Source: Zarea fungicola (lineage: Eukaryota; Ascomycota; Sordariomycetes; Hypocreales; Cordycipitaceae). From it: 64,000 nt of DNA. Positions 12,806 to 23,646 of the stretch are shown here, piece by piece. Within the stretch, counting starts at the first letter, position 1. Each line of letters starts with the position of its first letter. Under the pieces are notes generated by a model that did not search any database, had not been told where the DNA came from, and was given only the letters and a program-made list of their open reading frames with translations. Both the position numbers and the translations under genes were made by a program. The DNA lies in assembly GCA_900169235.1 (NCBI GenBank), contig FWCC01000329.1:62001-126000 (forward strand), read 5' to 3'.

Positions 12806-13812
12806 TTAAAGTGCTCCCCTTGTCAAAACTTCCTGGGCATACTTGAAAGCAGCTGCAACTGCACTCGGTACGTCGTCGGCCTTGGCAAGACCTGCCGCGA
12901 TCGCAGCTGGCCAAAACCAACACCGTCAGCCTTCCAATTTTCATCCATTCTTGGAAATCATCTCATAGATGTACTCACCAGGAATAGAGTAATTGATCCC
13001 ATAGAGTACGTTTGGATTTTCACACCGCATCGTCTCGTGAACAGGCTCGAGTGGTCCACACAAGACATACATCAGCGACGACACCTTTTCTTCTTCGTCA
13101 CAGAATTCCTGCTTGATGACGACCCATTCTGGACCGAGATAACGTAGAGCAATGCACATTAGCTTGATATCAGAAATGTCCCTAGGGTGCCGCACTGCCG
13201 CACCAGCATCTGCCAGGAGTGCGAGGGCGTCGTCGACGGTCCCGGATAGAATCGTGGTGTGCGGCAATATTTGCTGCCGAAATGCGGTTGTCGCTGCTGC
13301 CGCTGCTTCTTGGGCCTGCTTTATATCGAATGCATAGTGAAACCAGGGTTCCAAATCGACAACACAGGTCGGTTGGTGTGCCTGGAGCATGGCTGATGTA
13401 GCCTGTATAACTTCTGGTGAGAGGATGGATCCTATAGACGAAACAGTCCTGCTGTTAAATTTCTAAAAAAAAAAAAAAAATCTAAACCACGAGTTTGTGG
13501 AGTGAGTAGCTACCTATTTTGACTACACTATAGTCTTTCTGTTGCATCACGTCCTTGATCTGAACTGAGATATGAGACGGATCAGGATCAATGACGTCCA
13601 TACTTTTGCCGTCGTCTACAAAAGCTGTGGATATCGTTGCCACCGAGACTTCTTGTGCGAGGATTGCCCTCTCATCTGCTGTTAGCCCACTATGAAATTA
13701 CCATGTCAGTATCACTTGGCGCCTTCAACAAAATGAATGAAAGAGGTGTATTTTACAAGAGTGCTGTTTGCCCCGTTGAGCAGCCGATGGCCAGTACGCC
13801 ACTCGATGGCAT
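12806..13812 (-). CDS. ThiD-family (hydroxymethylpyrimidine kinase-like) protein, probable pseudoenzyme
   Basis: Four exons: 13812-13757, 13689-13514, 13431-12979, 12891-12806; 256 aa. All introns are GT-AG and frame-preserving; the last is needed to restore a ThiD-like C-terminus (GLAKADDVPSAVAAAFKYA). The fold pattern of phosphomethylpyrimidine kinases is clear: VLAIG at the N-terminus, GLTADERAILAQ, DYSVVKIGSILSPEVI, LALLADAG, LRYLGPEWVVIK and YVLCG. But the catalytic signatures are gone. The Gly-rich GSDS.GGAG loop is replaced by GCSTGQTALFG; the substrate loop after VVDLEP is altered; the GTGC anion hole with the catalytic Cys is replaced by YGIN (residues 221-224). The open frame and intact splice sites argue against decay. 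I infer a non-catalytic paralogue; function is unknown. Confidence 0.75.
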
Positions 13813-14961
13813 ATTTGGAGCTTCTGCAGAAGGTCAAGAAAAATCTCCTCCAAGACCTATTTGGAGGAAGAAGAGACCAGATAAACAATCGGCTTTCTCT
13901 TTATAAAGTTTGTTTATGATGCAAAAGTTCGTGGGCGCAAGGGGGGAGCTTCCAGGACAAACATGAAACAGCCAAAGGCGTCCAGGTGGAGCCCCAAGCC
14001 ACGATGCAGGCAACACTCAAACAACTGATGTGCATAAACGAAGGTTCACAGGCTCTGGGGTGTCATTTTTTTTCTTCTTAACTTTGCGAGAAGGAGGTTA
14101 TATTCCCCGACATGTATTGGTATCAGAGACAGAGGATGTATGTGCATTGCAGACTGCCTTTTCTCAACACACTTTTATCCGAGCAATACTAACATGGACT
14201 CATACACATCTAGGAAAGGACACCTACTGGAGAGGAACTTACCTTTAGTTATAGTTATCGTTCCCATCCTAACCCCCCGCCTTATTCCGTGTTAGCTGTT
14301 TGGACGAACTGCAGCTGTCCTGTCGCCAGCACAGGTGGTCAACAACAGTCGCAGGAGGCTGCAAGTTATGCTTGGATTTGGTGTATTGATTTTAGGCCAT
14401 GCATCGTAGCTTCACGGATTTAGTCCTGCGTAGTACTCAATTTTCAAAGTGAGATGAGCTAAGCCGTACCGAGTCTGTTTGTAGCTGTCCCAAGAAATGT
14501 GCTGAGAAGAAAGAGGTATGGAGTCGCAATGGACTACTTAACAAGGTCAATCTTCACGTTATTCTTGCTTTCTATTTTATCTCATTAAGTGAAAGCTCGT
14601 CGCACTATGATTCTCTTTCGTCGCCTTTTCAAGCCTGTGCGTATGGGATCCGTCGAGCAAGTAACAGTCTTTAGGTTACTCGCTCGCAAGCTATTGCATT
14701 TGGACCTACTTTTAACCAGCATAGGAATGCGCCAAAGACTACCTGGACTGTTTCTTCAAATAAAATCACTGTGAAATGTAAGTCTCGTCGTAACAACTAG
14801 AGCCCCGCCAATAACTTGCTACAAGGAATTCCCACGCCAATGCTTAGGCCAATTTGTCCAAGGCGGGCAAGTTGCTCGTGTGGAAAATTTGCCGCGTTAT
14901 CTGGAGAGCAATGCATTTTCTCTTTCATGAAATATTGCCGTTGGTGTTAAATCCTGGCCAG
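13813..14961. other. Intergenic region without recognisable gene
   Basis: About 1.1 kb. Short open frames are present but none resembles a family. It may include upstream exons of the decayed gene at 14962-15673, which I could not place. Confidence 0.4.
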
Positions 14962-15673
14962 GTCTGACGTCCCATGCGACTACTGTGTGCATCGCTGGTT
15001 CACGATTAAGTGGGATGACCCTGTCATCAAATGCTGTGCCAGCAAGAGTAGGTTTGCTCCCAGAAAGCTACGGCTATTACTGATGCCCATTATCAGAAGA
15101 AGTAACTTCCAAGTGTTCTGGCTGTGCCAAAGATGGCAAGCCTTGTGAGCGCGTGGTTCATGCCGCCCGGGAGGCTGTAACGTACCTCTTGGGTTTGTTG
15201 GCAACCTCCGCAAGTAGCCAGGTATACATCGAGTGAATTCATTTGCCAGAGCTTTTGCCTAACCAGCATATAGAGTGCTATAGAGGCGGCGCAGCTACAA
15301 GTCAAGCGGCTGCGCAAGGCCAAGCGGCCTTGCAAGGAGAACACTGCTGACTAGCTGGTGGCGCGAGACCGTGCAATCGCTCGGGCGACAGTTCACTCGA
15401 CCCATTGCGCCCACCTTCGCATGCGCCCAGCCATCATTCAGGCCAAGGTATAGCCGTACGCTTTCTAATCTTTCTCTGCTGGACTCCTTATTAACCCCGG
15501 ACTAGGATCTCAGGGCCTCTGAGAGGAATGAGGCTATTTTGGAGTTGGAGAAGGAGCTCGGCGCTATGCCAGATTTTGAATGGGAACAGGCGTCACCGAG
15601 GATGTACATAGATGCTGTGTATTTAGAAATAGCCAGAAATTTATTTGCTAGAGAGTTGTTGCCAAATCTGTAA
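14962..15673 (+). pseudogene. Decayed Cys-rich, coiled-coil-like hypothetical gene
   Basis: Four exon-like segments join in one frame with good splice signals: 14962-15047, 15097-15221, 15274-15447, 15506-15673. The first two introns have GTAGGT/GTATAC donors and CTGATG/CTAAC branches. The product has a cysteine cluster (PCDYC, KCC, KCSGCAKDGKPCE), then a basic Gln/Arg helix, an RMRPAIIQAK segment and an acidic C-terminal helix ending FARELLPNL. One in-frame TAG at 15352-15354 interrupts exon three. No plausible start was found upstream. The layout resembles lineage-specific fungal proteins with a CxxC..C..CxxC..C cluster followed by charged helices, but I cannot name a family. It could be a recent pseudogene, a mis-modelled splice or a sequencing error. 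Confidence 0.45.
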
Positions 15674-16065
15674 CTAATAAGAACTGGCACTAGCGTAAAC
15701 CATCTCGGCGACTGCGCGACCCCTGGGCGGCCGAAACAGTGGAGATGCCCATTTTGTTTCGACGTCGTGCCGTTGACTCCGAAGCGGCATCACTCGGTCC
15801 AATAGAGCAACTTTGCAAAGCTCGTTCTCTTGCTACTATCCGACATCTACATCTACAGAAAACAGAGGGCAATATCTAATTTCAATCCCCAGACAAGTTG
15901 CCTAGCCAAACAGCTGCCGAGACCGACCGTGGTTTGCACGGCACACCACCCCTTGTTCCAACCTATCCCGCCCCGTTGAACCGATCGCGATTCTCAACGA
16001 GCGACACCTTGAATCTTTCGAAACGATATACTCATTACGAAATCAATTACATTAAATCTAGCAGA

Positions 16066-16502
16066 ATGCCCCCCCAAAAAATGTCAACATTTGCCCAATT
16101 CACAAAATGGCTCCGCAAGAAGCAGATTCAGATTGAAGTCACCTTTGCCGTCTACATGTTTACACCATGGGAGAAATTCGCCTTTTGTACGTCCTAGTTC
16201 TTTCCTCTTTGTTGGCGCAGCACACCAGAATCACAGTCGACCAATCAAATGGACACTAATCTTATCATCTGATAGACTCTATCGTCTTCCTCCTGTTCAG
16301 CCTCACCTTCATCGCCGCAGTCCTGTATCTCCCCCACCATATCTCCATCCTCGCAGGCCGCGCCTGGTACTATATCAACGGCGAGAGCATCGATGTTCCC
16401 ACATCTGCGCGAGAAGTAGTGCGTGAAGTTCTGACGTCTGGTATCCTGCCTGCCGTGACTAGGGGTGCCATTGACACGCCCCCGGCAAAGGCTGAGTTGT
16501 AA
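16066..16502 (+). CDS. Small subunit of serine palmitoyltransferase (ssSPT/Tsc3-like)
   Basis: 115 aa, exons 16066-16186 and 16276-16502 (donor GTACGT, branch CACTAAT, acceptor TAG). The core VYMFTPWEKFAFYSIVF, followed by a hydrophobic membrane helix and YLPHHISILAGRAWYYI, matches the small activating subunit of serine palmitoyltransferase, the ER enzyme that starts sphingolipid synthesis. The C-terminal tail (about 45 residues, IDVPTSAREVVREVL...) goes beyond the animal proteins (about 70 aa). A second in-frame ATG at 16081 (MSTFAQF) is an alternative start. A residue three positions before the conserved PW pair, which tunes acyl-chain choice in animal ssSPTs, is Met here. Confidence 0.82.
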
Positions 16503-16927
16503 ACGATCAGAGAAAATGCCCGAGAACAAGCGAGGCCGAAGACAAATACTAGAATACGACGCTCTACGAGTGACGCAGCACTGATTATCACAGGCCATAA
16601 GGGGCTTACAAAGAAACGAGACATTCCTGCTTTTACTATGACGTGGATATTGGACGATTGGGGAGAAGAGGGGCTGGAGAGCAACTGCATTGTGATATGA
16701 TGAGCTGCCTGTATTATATTAAACTCTCTGGGTTTGGCGTTGTCTACATGATTTGCAGGGAGTGTGAAACAGCATCTGGGCGGCTTCTGCACTATTAAAC
16801 TTATTCTCAGCGATAGAGATCCTAATAATAATAATATTTACTACATTCGTCACAATGCTCATCGTCTTTGAAAAATTTTCGTCTATATTCAATTCATTAT
16901 CATCTATGTTTGAAACCCTTTTTATTT
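16503..16927. other. Convergent 3' region between ssSPT and ELP2
   Basis: About 425 bp between two converging stop codons, AT-rich toward 16800-16920 (AATAATAATATTT). It should hold both 3' UTRs. No gene seen. Confidence 0.5.
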
Positions 16928-19504
16928 TTAAACACTCTTTAGAAACCCATCTGTAAAGTAGTACAGTCGTAGGGAAGCGTCTTCGCCAGCAACGGCGAGT
17001 TCGGCCGACAAACCATCCGCCTTACCTGGCGATAGCGGACGCCATGCGAGCTGCAGCACGCTCTTTGGGAGGTGTTTGTCCGAAGACAATGGCAGTTGCT
17101 TGGCCTCGGTTCCATCTGCCGAGACCAAGTACGTGCTAAGAACACCATTCTCTGTGCCAAACGCCAGAATAAACTTGCCGTCGACCGTCGACGGCAAAAA
17201 GTCAACCGCTGTGACAGGGGCGCCTGACAATAAGGTGGTTGTTTGCGTGAACTCAACTTTACCCTCGCCATTAGCCTTTCCGCTCCATATGCGGATCTGC
17301 TTGTCACGGCCGGCCGTGGCAAAGAGCGGCTGTCGCAGCTTCTCAGCATCAGGCCTTGTCGGCGCCCAGGCGCAGTCCAGAATCATGCGTATGTGGCCTT
17401 TGGGGTTGGCTTGCAGCGGCTCAAACGGCATATCGCCGGCTCCTTCGGTTGTGCGTCGCTCAAAGACGGCCCACTGGCGGTCGCGCCCGACACTGAGAAG
17501 ATACCTGTCGTCATCGGAGAAGCGCAGCCGAGTGGCCGTCAGCGTGTGCGCTGCCAGGGGCGGGCGGAGCTCTGTCCAGCGCCCAGTCTCAAAGATTCGG
17601 ATAACGGCATGGTTGAGCGAGCTCGCCCTGCACGCGCTGGCCACGAACTTCCCATCGTGGCTGGCTGCCAGACACGAGAGCTCATAGCCGTGGCCGTACA
17701 GCTTCTCGCTTTCGGGCCAGAGCGTGGCCCGCGAGAGTGTCTCCTCATACGGCGGGTGATCAATCTCAAGCTGCGACTTCTTCACAATGGACGCTGGGTC
17801 CATGGCGTCGCGGTCGCGGTCATCCACAGGCGCAATCTCGGCGTCGTCGTCGACGGCGTCAATGGCCTTGTTGGACAGGCCAAGCACAGGCATGTTGGCG
17901 GCGTCGGCCATGGTGTGCACATCCGCAATGCTGCCTATACCGCCGAGCTTGTGCAGCATCGAGGCGACGGCCTTGGGTTCGCTAAAGACGCGCATCAGCT
18001 TCTCGTCGGCGCCGGAGACGAACTGCGCTGGGCCGAGCGAGTCGATGCAGTTGAGATCGTAGCCGTGGATCTGAGGACGCGACATTTCGTGCCAAGTGTT
18101 GGCGCCAGAGGCAGTCCATTTTGCGTGCAGCCGTGTGGTTTGATCGAGGCTGGTAGAAAGGAGATACTCGCCATTCTTGGCCCACGCGATGCCCGTGACA
18201 GCCTTTGTGTGCCCAGAAATAGCAAGACAGGGCCGCCAGGTATCCTCTGCTGCGTCATACTCCCACCGGCGCCAGCTTCCTGTACGGCCGAGACACGCCA
18301 CGGAATTGCCATCAGGCGACCACAGGCCAGTCCAGAAGCCGCCCGTGCTGCCCGTCGCCGTGGTGGCGCCCTTTTCGCGGCTGATCTCCCCGAGCCGCAC
18401 CATGCTCACCCAGATACCCGAAGAAGGGTCAGCTTCCCAGATTGCCAGCGAGTTGTCTGCTGATGTTGATAGCAGTTGCACCTTGCCATTAGGCTGGGTG
18501 TGCCATTTTGCGCTGTAGATCCAGTCCTCGTGACCTAGGAGGAGGGCCTCGAAAGTGATGGAAAAGTCTTTATCGGCCGCCTTGATCCAGTGTGCCTTGT
18601 TAGACGGTGACTTGCCAGGCATGTAGGCGGAGCTCGATGGGTCGGCGCCCTCGGTCGTCGCGGGTGGCAGCTCCTGGCCCTGGTGGAATCTCCAGATGCG
18701 CACATATTTATCTTGGCTGGCGGAAGCTAGTAGCAGATCACTGCCTGACAGGCTGCTTTCCTTGACAAAGCTCAAGGAACGGATCCAACCTTCATGGCCG
18801 CGCAGCGTAGCTTGCACTTGGAAGTCAACCTTGTTCCCATTGGTCTCAGTGGTTAGGATCTGGATACTGTCCTTTGTTCCAGCGGCAGCAAGAGCGATCA
18901 CATTGTCTTTCTCTCCGAGCCAGCTCAAGCACATGGCAAGGGGAAAAAACTTGGGCGCAGTCTTGATCGTTTGAAGAAGCTCGAGCCTATCCGACTTGAG
19001 GTTCCAGATGTGAATGGTAGCATCCGCGGCGCCGCTGGCAATAAGCCATCTTGCGGGCTGACTCGAAACTCGAATTGTCGCAATGCAGTTGACAGCCCCG
19101 GTGTGCTCATTGGAAATATGCAGGGGATCAAATTTTGTTTCGCCTGCTAATGTTTTCCAAATAATGAGAGACTTGTCGTTCGCACCACTGACAAGATAGC
19201 TTGCCTCATCGCCATCTTCTTCCGGAAGAAAAGTCACCGCCTTGACTGTATCCCCATGTCCACTCAGAAGTCCTAAAATTCCTCTTTGAGAAGCTTCCTG
19301 CGACATCACGTTAGTCTCTATACTTTTTTGCGGCATAACCTGATGTTCACATGGTCCAAAACAAGATCTTACCTTGGGCGCCCAAAGAGCAATATTGTTG
19401 TCGGCCCCAAAGGCCAGTAAGCCACCCTGGCTCCAATCCGCCACAGCCGTTTGCCTGTTGGCACCGACGGACAAATATTCTACAGAGACGTTTTGGCTGC
19501 CCAT
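16928..19504 (-). CDS. ELP2: Elongator complex subunit 2 (WD40 protein)
   Basis: 833 aa. Exons 19504-19373 and 19297-16928. WD40 double-propeller scaffold of Elongator, which makes the mcm5/ncm5 side chain on wobble uridine U34 of tRNAs. Many WD-type repeats are visible (LLSGHGDTVKAVTFLP, LRGHEGWIRSLSFVK, LLGHEDWIYSAKWH, ISGHTKAVTGIAWAKNGEYL, LYGHGYELSCLAASHDG). The start MGSQNVSVEYLSVGANRQ fits the family; an in-frame ATG at 19591 would add 29 Gln-rich residues. The 75-nt intron (donor GTAAGA, branch GACTAAC, acceptor CAG) has no stop and a length divisible by three, so a retained form would be translatable with 25 extra residues. It is divergent from URM1. Confidence 0.93.
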   Translation of the reverse strand: MGSQNVSVEYLSVGANRQTAVADWSQGGLLAFGADNNIALWAPKVRSCFGPCEHQVMPQKSIETNVMSQEASQRGILGLLSGHGDTVKAVTFLPEEDGDEASYLVSGANDKSLIIWKTLAGETKFDPLHISNEHTGAVNCIATIRVSSQPARWLIASGAADATIHIWNLKSDRLELLQTIKTAPKFFPLAMCLSWLGEKDNVIALAAAGTKDSIQILTTETNGNKVDFQVQATLRGHEGWIRSLSFVKESSLSGSDLLLASASQDKYVRIWRFHQGQELPPATTEGADPSSSAYMPGKSPSNKAHWIKAADKDFSITFEALLLGHEDWIYSAKWHTQPNGKVQLLSTSADNSLAIWEADPSSGIWVSMVRLGEISREKGATTATGSTGGFWTGLWSPDGNSVACLGRTGSWRRWEYDAAEDTWRPCLAISGHTKAVTGIAWAKNGEYLLSTSLDQTTRLHAKWTASGANTWHEMSRPQIHGYDLNCIDSLGPAQFVSGADEKLMRVFSEPKAVASMLHKLGGIGSIADVHTMADAANMPVLGLSNKAIDAVDDDAEIAPVDDRDRDAMDPASIVKKSQLEIDHPPYEETLSRATLWPESEKLYGHGYELSCLAASHDGKFVASACRASSLNHAVIRIFETGRWTELRPPLAAHTLTATRLRFSDDDRYLLSVGRDRQWAVFERRTTEGAGDMPFEPLQANPKGHIRMILDCAWAPTRPDAEKLRQPLFATAGRDKQIRIWSGKANGEGKVEFTQTTTLLSGAPVTAVDFLPSTVDGKFILAFGTENGVLSTYLVSADGTEAKQLPLSSDKHLPKSVLQLAWRPLSPGKADGLSAELAVAGEDASLRLYYFTDGFLKSV

Positions 19505-19812
19505 ATCATTCCGTATTACGTTTTTGTGCTGTTGTTGGTGTGAGTCTGAAAATTGTGTCCAGCTCTTACTCTGATTGGCTGAAGGCACCAAAGCTCCAGA
19601 GGCAAGCTATTTGGCAGTGGTAAAGGCTTAGTCATCGCTGTAGATATGAGCGCTTGCTGCTGCTTGATCTCGACTGTCCGACGAAACAACTCAAAAAATT
19701 ATGCAGAATTATCCAAAGTCCAAGGCAATCTTTACAGCTGCACCAATCCACTGCAAGACATCATATTCATATTTCAAGGCCATTTAAGCTAAAACCTAGC
19801 ATCTTCTGAGAA
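19505..19812. promoter_or_regulatory. Bidirectional promoter region of ELP2 and URM1
   Basis: 308 bp separate the ATGs of two divergent genes, so 5' leaders and promoters of both must lie here. No coding potential is evident apart from the possible N-terminal extension of ELP2 to 19591. No canonical element was identified; function follows from position. Confidence 0.6.
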
Positions 19813-20421
19813 ATGGCCGCCACGACGGAGCTCCTCTTGGCCGTCGAGTTCTCGTAAGTCCAGCCAAAGTTTGCAATGCGTGGCGCTATGCCCACAGCCT
19901 CAAACAACAGTTGTCCAGTTGCTTGGCGAGTCAATAAAATGTTGATTACGAGAGGCTGATGTAGAGCAAAGTGGTGGGCTTGAGATGTTGTTCTCGGACC
20001 AGAGACTCCATTCACTATCTTTGCCATCTGCAGACAACGATGGCCAGCCAACAAATATCGCCTTTCTGATAAATCATCTTTGCCAGCACGTAATGGATGA
20101 CACCAGAAAGGAACTTTTCGTCCTGGATGGCCACCTGTATGTCTAACTTCCGGACTATCTCGCGCTACTAAGTAGACAGCGATGCCCCCATTTTGCACCT
20201 GAATTTGCTGCCTCTTTTTGAGCCGCAGTAGTCTTGTTTCCCCTTCCCCACACAGAGTCGACTTTTCAACTGCAGCAACTAACCTGTTTGTCACCGGACG
20301 AAGACGGCCAGGCATCTTGGTTCTCATCAACGATGCCGATTGGGAGTTGGAAGGCGAAGAGGCGTATGAGCTAAAAAGTGGCGACAATATCCTGTTTGTT
20401 TCAACTCTCCACGGTGGATAG
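19813..20421 (+). CDS. URM1: Ubiquitin-related modifier Urm1
   Basis: 107 aa, exons 19813-19853, 19972-20136 and 20304-20421. Sulfur carrier/ubiquitin-like protein for 2-thiolation of wobble U34 in tRNA, also conjugated to proteins. The splices restore [75 protein letters not shown] and the C-terminal GG required for thiocarboxylation (STLHGG). Intron 2 is longer (167 nt) than most here, with branch AACTAAC just before its acceptor. Only the last exon shows as a sizeable open frame, so this gene is easily missed. It is paired head to head with ELP2. Confidence 0.95.
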
Positions 20422-23400
20422 GATGCTTTGCATATTCCATGGCGATTGGTTCGGGCTTCTCGAAATCCGTGACGCCTTCTGAATGGGAGCTTGTCTCGTA
20501 TTGACAAGCAGGGAAGACTGCAAGTGGCTGCGGGCATCACCATGTCTCAGATCCACCCCCATTGAAAAACTTTCGACTCAGCTGTACGGGTATGCCAGCC
20601 TGTCACCTGATGATTCTGCATGTATCGACCGCGGCAAAATCAAGGTGCCATACCAGGAGTATTTCTCGGTCTCTCTGCACCCTCCATCCCCTGGAGCTGG
20701 ATCGCAGCTCCACTGTACCCAATGGCAATGGTCAGTGAAGGGTGGCCTCAACATTGTTTGAGAAGCTCGACTGGAATGTGGAATAGCAAACCACGTGCAG
20801 TCGTAAAGAATAGATAATGCACAAGCTAGAGATTTTCCCAGCCGTTCTCACTATTACCATGTCATTCTGTGCCGTTTGGGAGAGCCCATCGTGTGATGGC
20901 GGTCTCGCTGCGAGACGCTGGTCATCAATCATGCTCTAGATTTCCGCCGAGACGTCTCGACACTAGCTACCTAGCCAAGGTCAATAGTATTGGCTGGTGG
21001 TGGGCTGTAGGCAACACAAGGGTCAACACTTGATCCGTCCTAAGATGTCCGTATTTGGTTCTGCAGATTGCTTCTGTCTACCGCCGAACCTCCACCATCG
21101 GCACACATCAGCCGGTAGAGGCTTGCGTAGAGAACTACATATTCCTGCCAATTTCTGTGTAATTACATCATTCGGGCGTGCTCGCTTCCTGACATTAGTT
21201 CCTGCGGGAGAAGTTGGTACTGTTTTAGCTAGTGGTGGATGGATGGATGGCTGGTATCAATGACCCGATAACACGGCGCATTTCCTTGGAGGGGCGGGCA
21301 CAAACATTTACATTTACAATTGCAATGTACAGTTACACTGGAAGGAGGCCGCGATCCCTACGTCTCTTGGTGGTACTGATAACTGACAACAGGAATGGCT
21401 GCAGACAAAAGTGTCAGATCGGGTGGGCAATTGACCTGACCGCAACGTCGTTGAAGGGGGTGTCTGCTAACCACCACCCACAGAATAACACGTTTGCCTC
21501 GGAAACGGGCTCTTTCTAACTAGAAGCTACAGTGCAACGACCTGTGTCCACACCAACCCTCTCCCAGTGGTCCCCATTTTGTGCGGCAGGGCAGAGACAG
21601 CCAGATCCTCCAAGCAGATGTCTGTGTCTTTAACAAGGCTCAGACATCGAAGCTTGACATCCAGCCATCTCGGCTACACTAGGGAGCAGTATAGCAAAAA
21701 AAGAGACGGCATCTGAGCCGCCCATATCAGGCATCAATCTGTTGAAGGCGATTTCCATTGAAGCAGTCTCGCTCCTAGAGAAGCCCATCGGACAGGTCCG
21801 ATGTGAGACTTTCCTGGCATCTGCAAAACCTTGCCTTGGATTGCGAGTTCAAAGCGACGTGGCGCTCACGCCAAAAACGATGTACAACATTGTGCCTGGC
21901 GGCGTCGTGGCAGCGGCGCATCAATACGCCTGGTTTTTTGCTGCAATATTACATGCGCTTATGCAGTATGAACTGGCTGGGTGCATTAAGCCCCAGCAGA
22001 AAACTGTGGGATTGTTCCCCTTCTCTTAATGAAGCGTCGGTCGGCAAGTTGCTTGGCATCGCCATGTGTCACAAAGTTCTCGGTTTGCCCTGGTTTTTTT
22101 TTCCATCGTGTCTAGATCCCCTTCTTTGTATTCATCATTGTGTTCCATACCCCGCCACCTTGACTATTCTTGGGCGTGAAAGTTTGAGAAAAAGACGGGC
22201 TGGGAGATTCTCGCGACCTCTTTCTCGACGCAAGGGGGGTTGCAAGACAGGGCGTCTGGTCGTCCCAGCTTGTTTCGCGGGACGTGTCTCACCAAAATGA
22301 GAATAACCAACCCACCAGTGACCACCCATCCTTCCATCCTTTTCTCCCCGCCTCTCTTCCTCCCTACAGAAAACGGGGACTTGGATGGGCGGCTGTTTTT
22401 TCTCTCTTTGTGTGAATTACGCATTTAGGTTAAACTGAAATCGGAGAGTTTCACAGCCAGAGCGATTTTTTTTTTTTTTTTTTTTGCTTCTTTATGTAGG
22501 GGCCAGGGGCGTGCCTGGTTAATGTGGTGGTGTAAGTCTACGTATTGGTGTGTGTGCTCGGCCACACTATCAACATGGCTCTCGGCTTTTTTCAATAGGC
22601 AGCACCAAGGTAGAGGTACCAAGAGAATTATTGCCACTGAAATGACTCTTCTCATTGGATGGCATTTGATATACGACAAAAAATTATTGCGAGGATGAAA
22701 CATGGGCTAGACGCCGAAGTGACCGAGAGCCCTGCGCCGCCCTCATTTACGTCCGCATTATCTGAAAGGTCCCCCGTCTAGAACGCCATATACCATCTGT
22801 GGCAATGTGATGCTTATGCGAGATAGAGAAGCAAGCAAAAGAAATCATAAGATTCGTCACTATCTGTGTATGCCCTAAGCCGAACCACCTGCCATTTTAG
22901 AAGGAAATCCACGTTCTGTCGCTGTCCGTAGAAATTTTGAGTCACAATGAATTGAATAGAATTGAATTGGAAAAGAAATGTTTGCTAATATGTATTGATT
23001 GCTTATGCCAACTACTTCCTTGGGTGTCGGGCTGAAGTATTTCTCCAGTGCTGCATAACCTTCATTGAGAAGGCTTTTTGTGCTCGACATCCCCTTAATA
23101 TGTTGCCTCCGAGATGTATATAAGTTTGGAAAAAATGTGATATGTAAGGAAAAAAATATGTTGGTTCGCGCGCGTGTAGAGTGAGGGCAGTCACAAGACA
23201 CACAGAGCTGTGAAAAAGAGAGTGTAGTACAAACGTGGGCTGGCCAAACGTCCCACTATATCAATGATATGATGACAACAAAAACAAGAACAAGAACATT
23301 TGAGTAGAAACCAATCAATTCCGAAACTTTTTTAGTAGAAGTGTGTTGCTTGCGATGCAAGTAGCCAAGCCCTAAATCACCTCGCTTCCTCCTTGTGTGT

Positions 23401-23646
23401 CCAAGTACCCAAAATTCAAGACCCAAAAACAATAAACTTTCTTGACACTGGGCGGGTTCTGACTGTTGACAGAGTATTATTCCCAAGCCACACCAAAAAT
23501 GCGCAAAACAAAAAATGGCAAGCAGTTCTCATAAGTATATTCGTCACTTCGTTTCATCCGTCGCTGGTGTGCCTCTTTTATATCCATGCGCGTATAGTTG
23601 ATCCTTTTTTTGTAGGATATTTCATAATCATAATTTGTTCGGTGGT
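20422..23646. other. Intergenic region between convergent URM1 and AZF1
   Basis: 3.2 kb with no gene I can support. It contains a GGATGGATGGATGG run near 21237, a 20-T run at 22466-22485, and several mid-size open frames on both strands without family similarity or convincing splice partners. It should include 3' UTRs at each end. Confidence 0.45.

Noticed and set aside
17243..18463. 406-codon open frame antisense to ELP2
   Set aside because: Mirror of a GC-rich coding strand; composition is Arg/Ala/Gly-rich without recognisable domain.
19767..20543. 258-codon minus-strand frame across URM1
   Set aside because: URM1 on the other strand is certain; this frame spans its introns and exons and has no family match.
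22466..22485. 20-T run as a possible retroelement poly(A) tail
   Set aside because: No adjacent reverse transcriptase remnant or target-site duplication seen; similar runs occur elsewhere in intergenic DNA.
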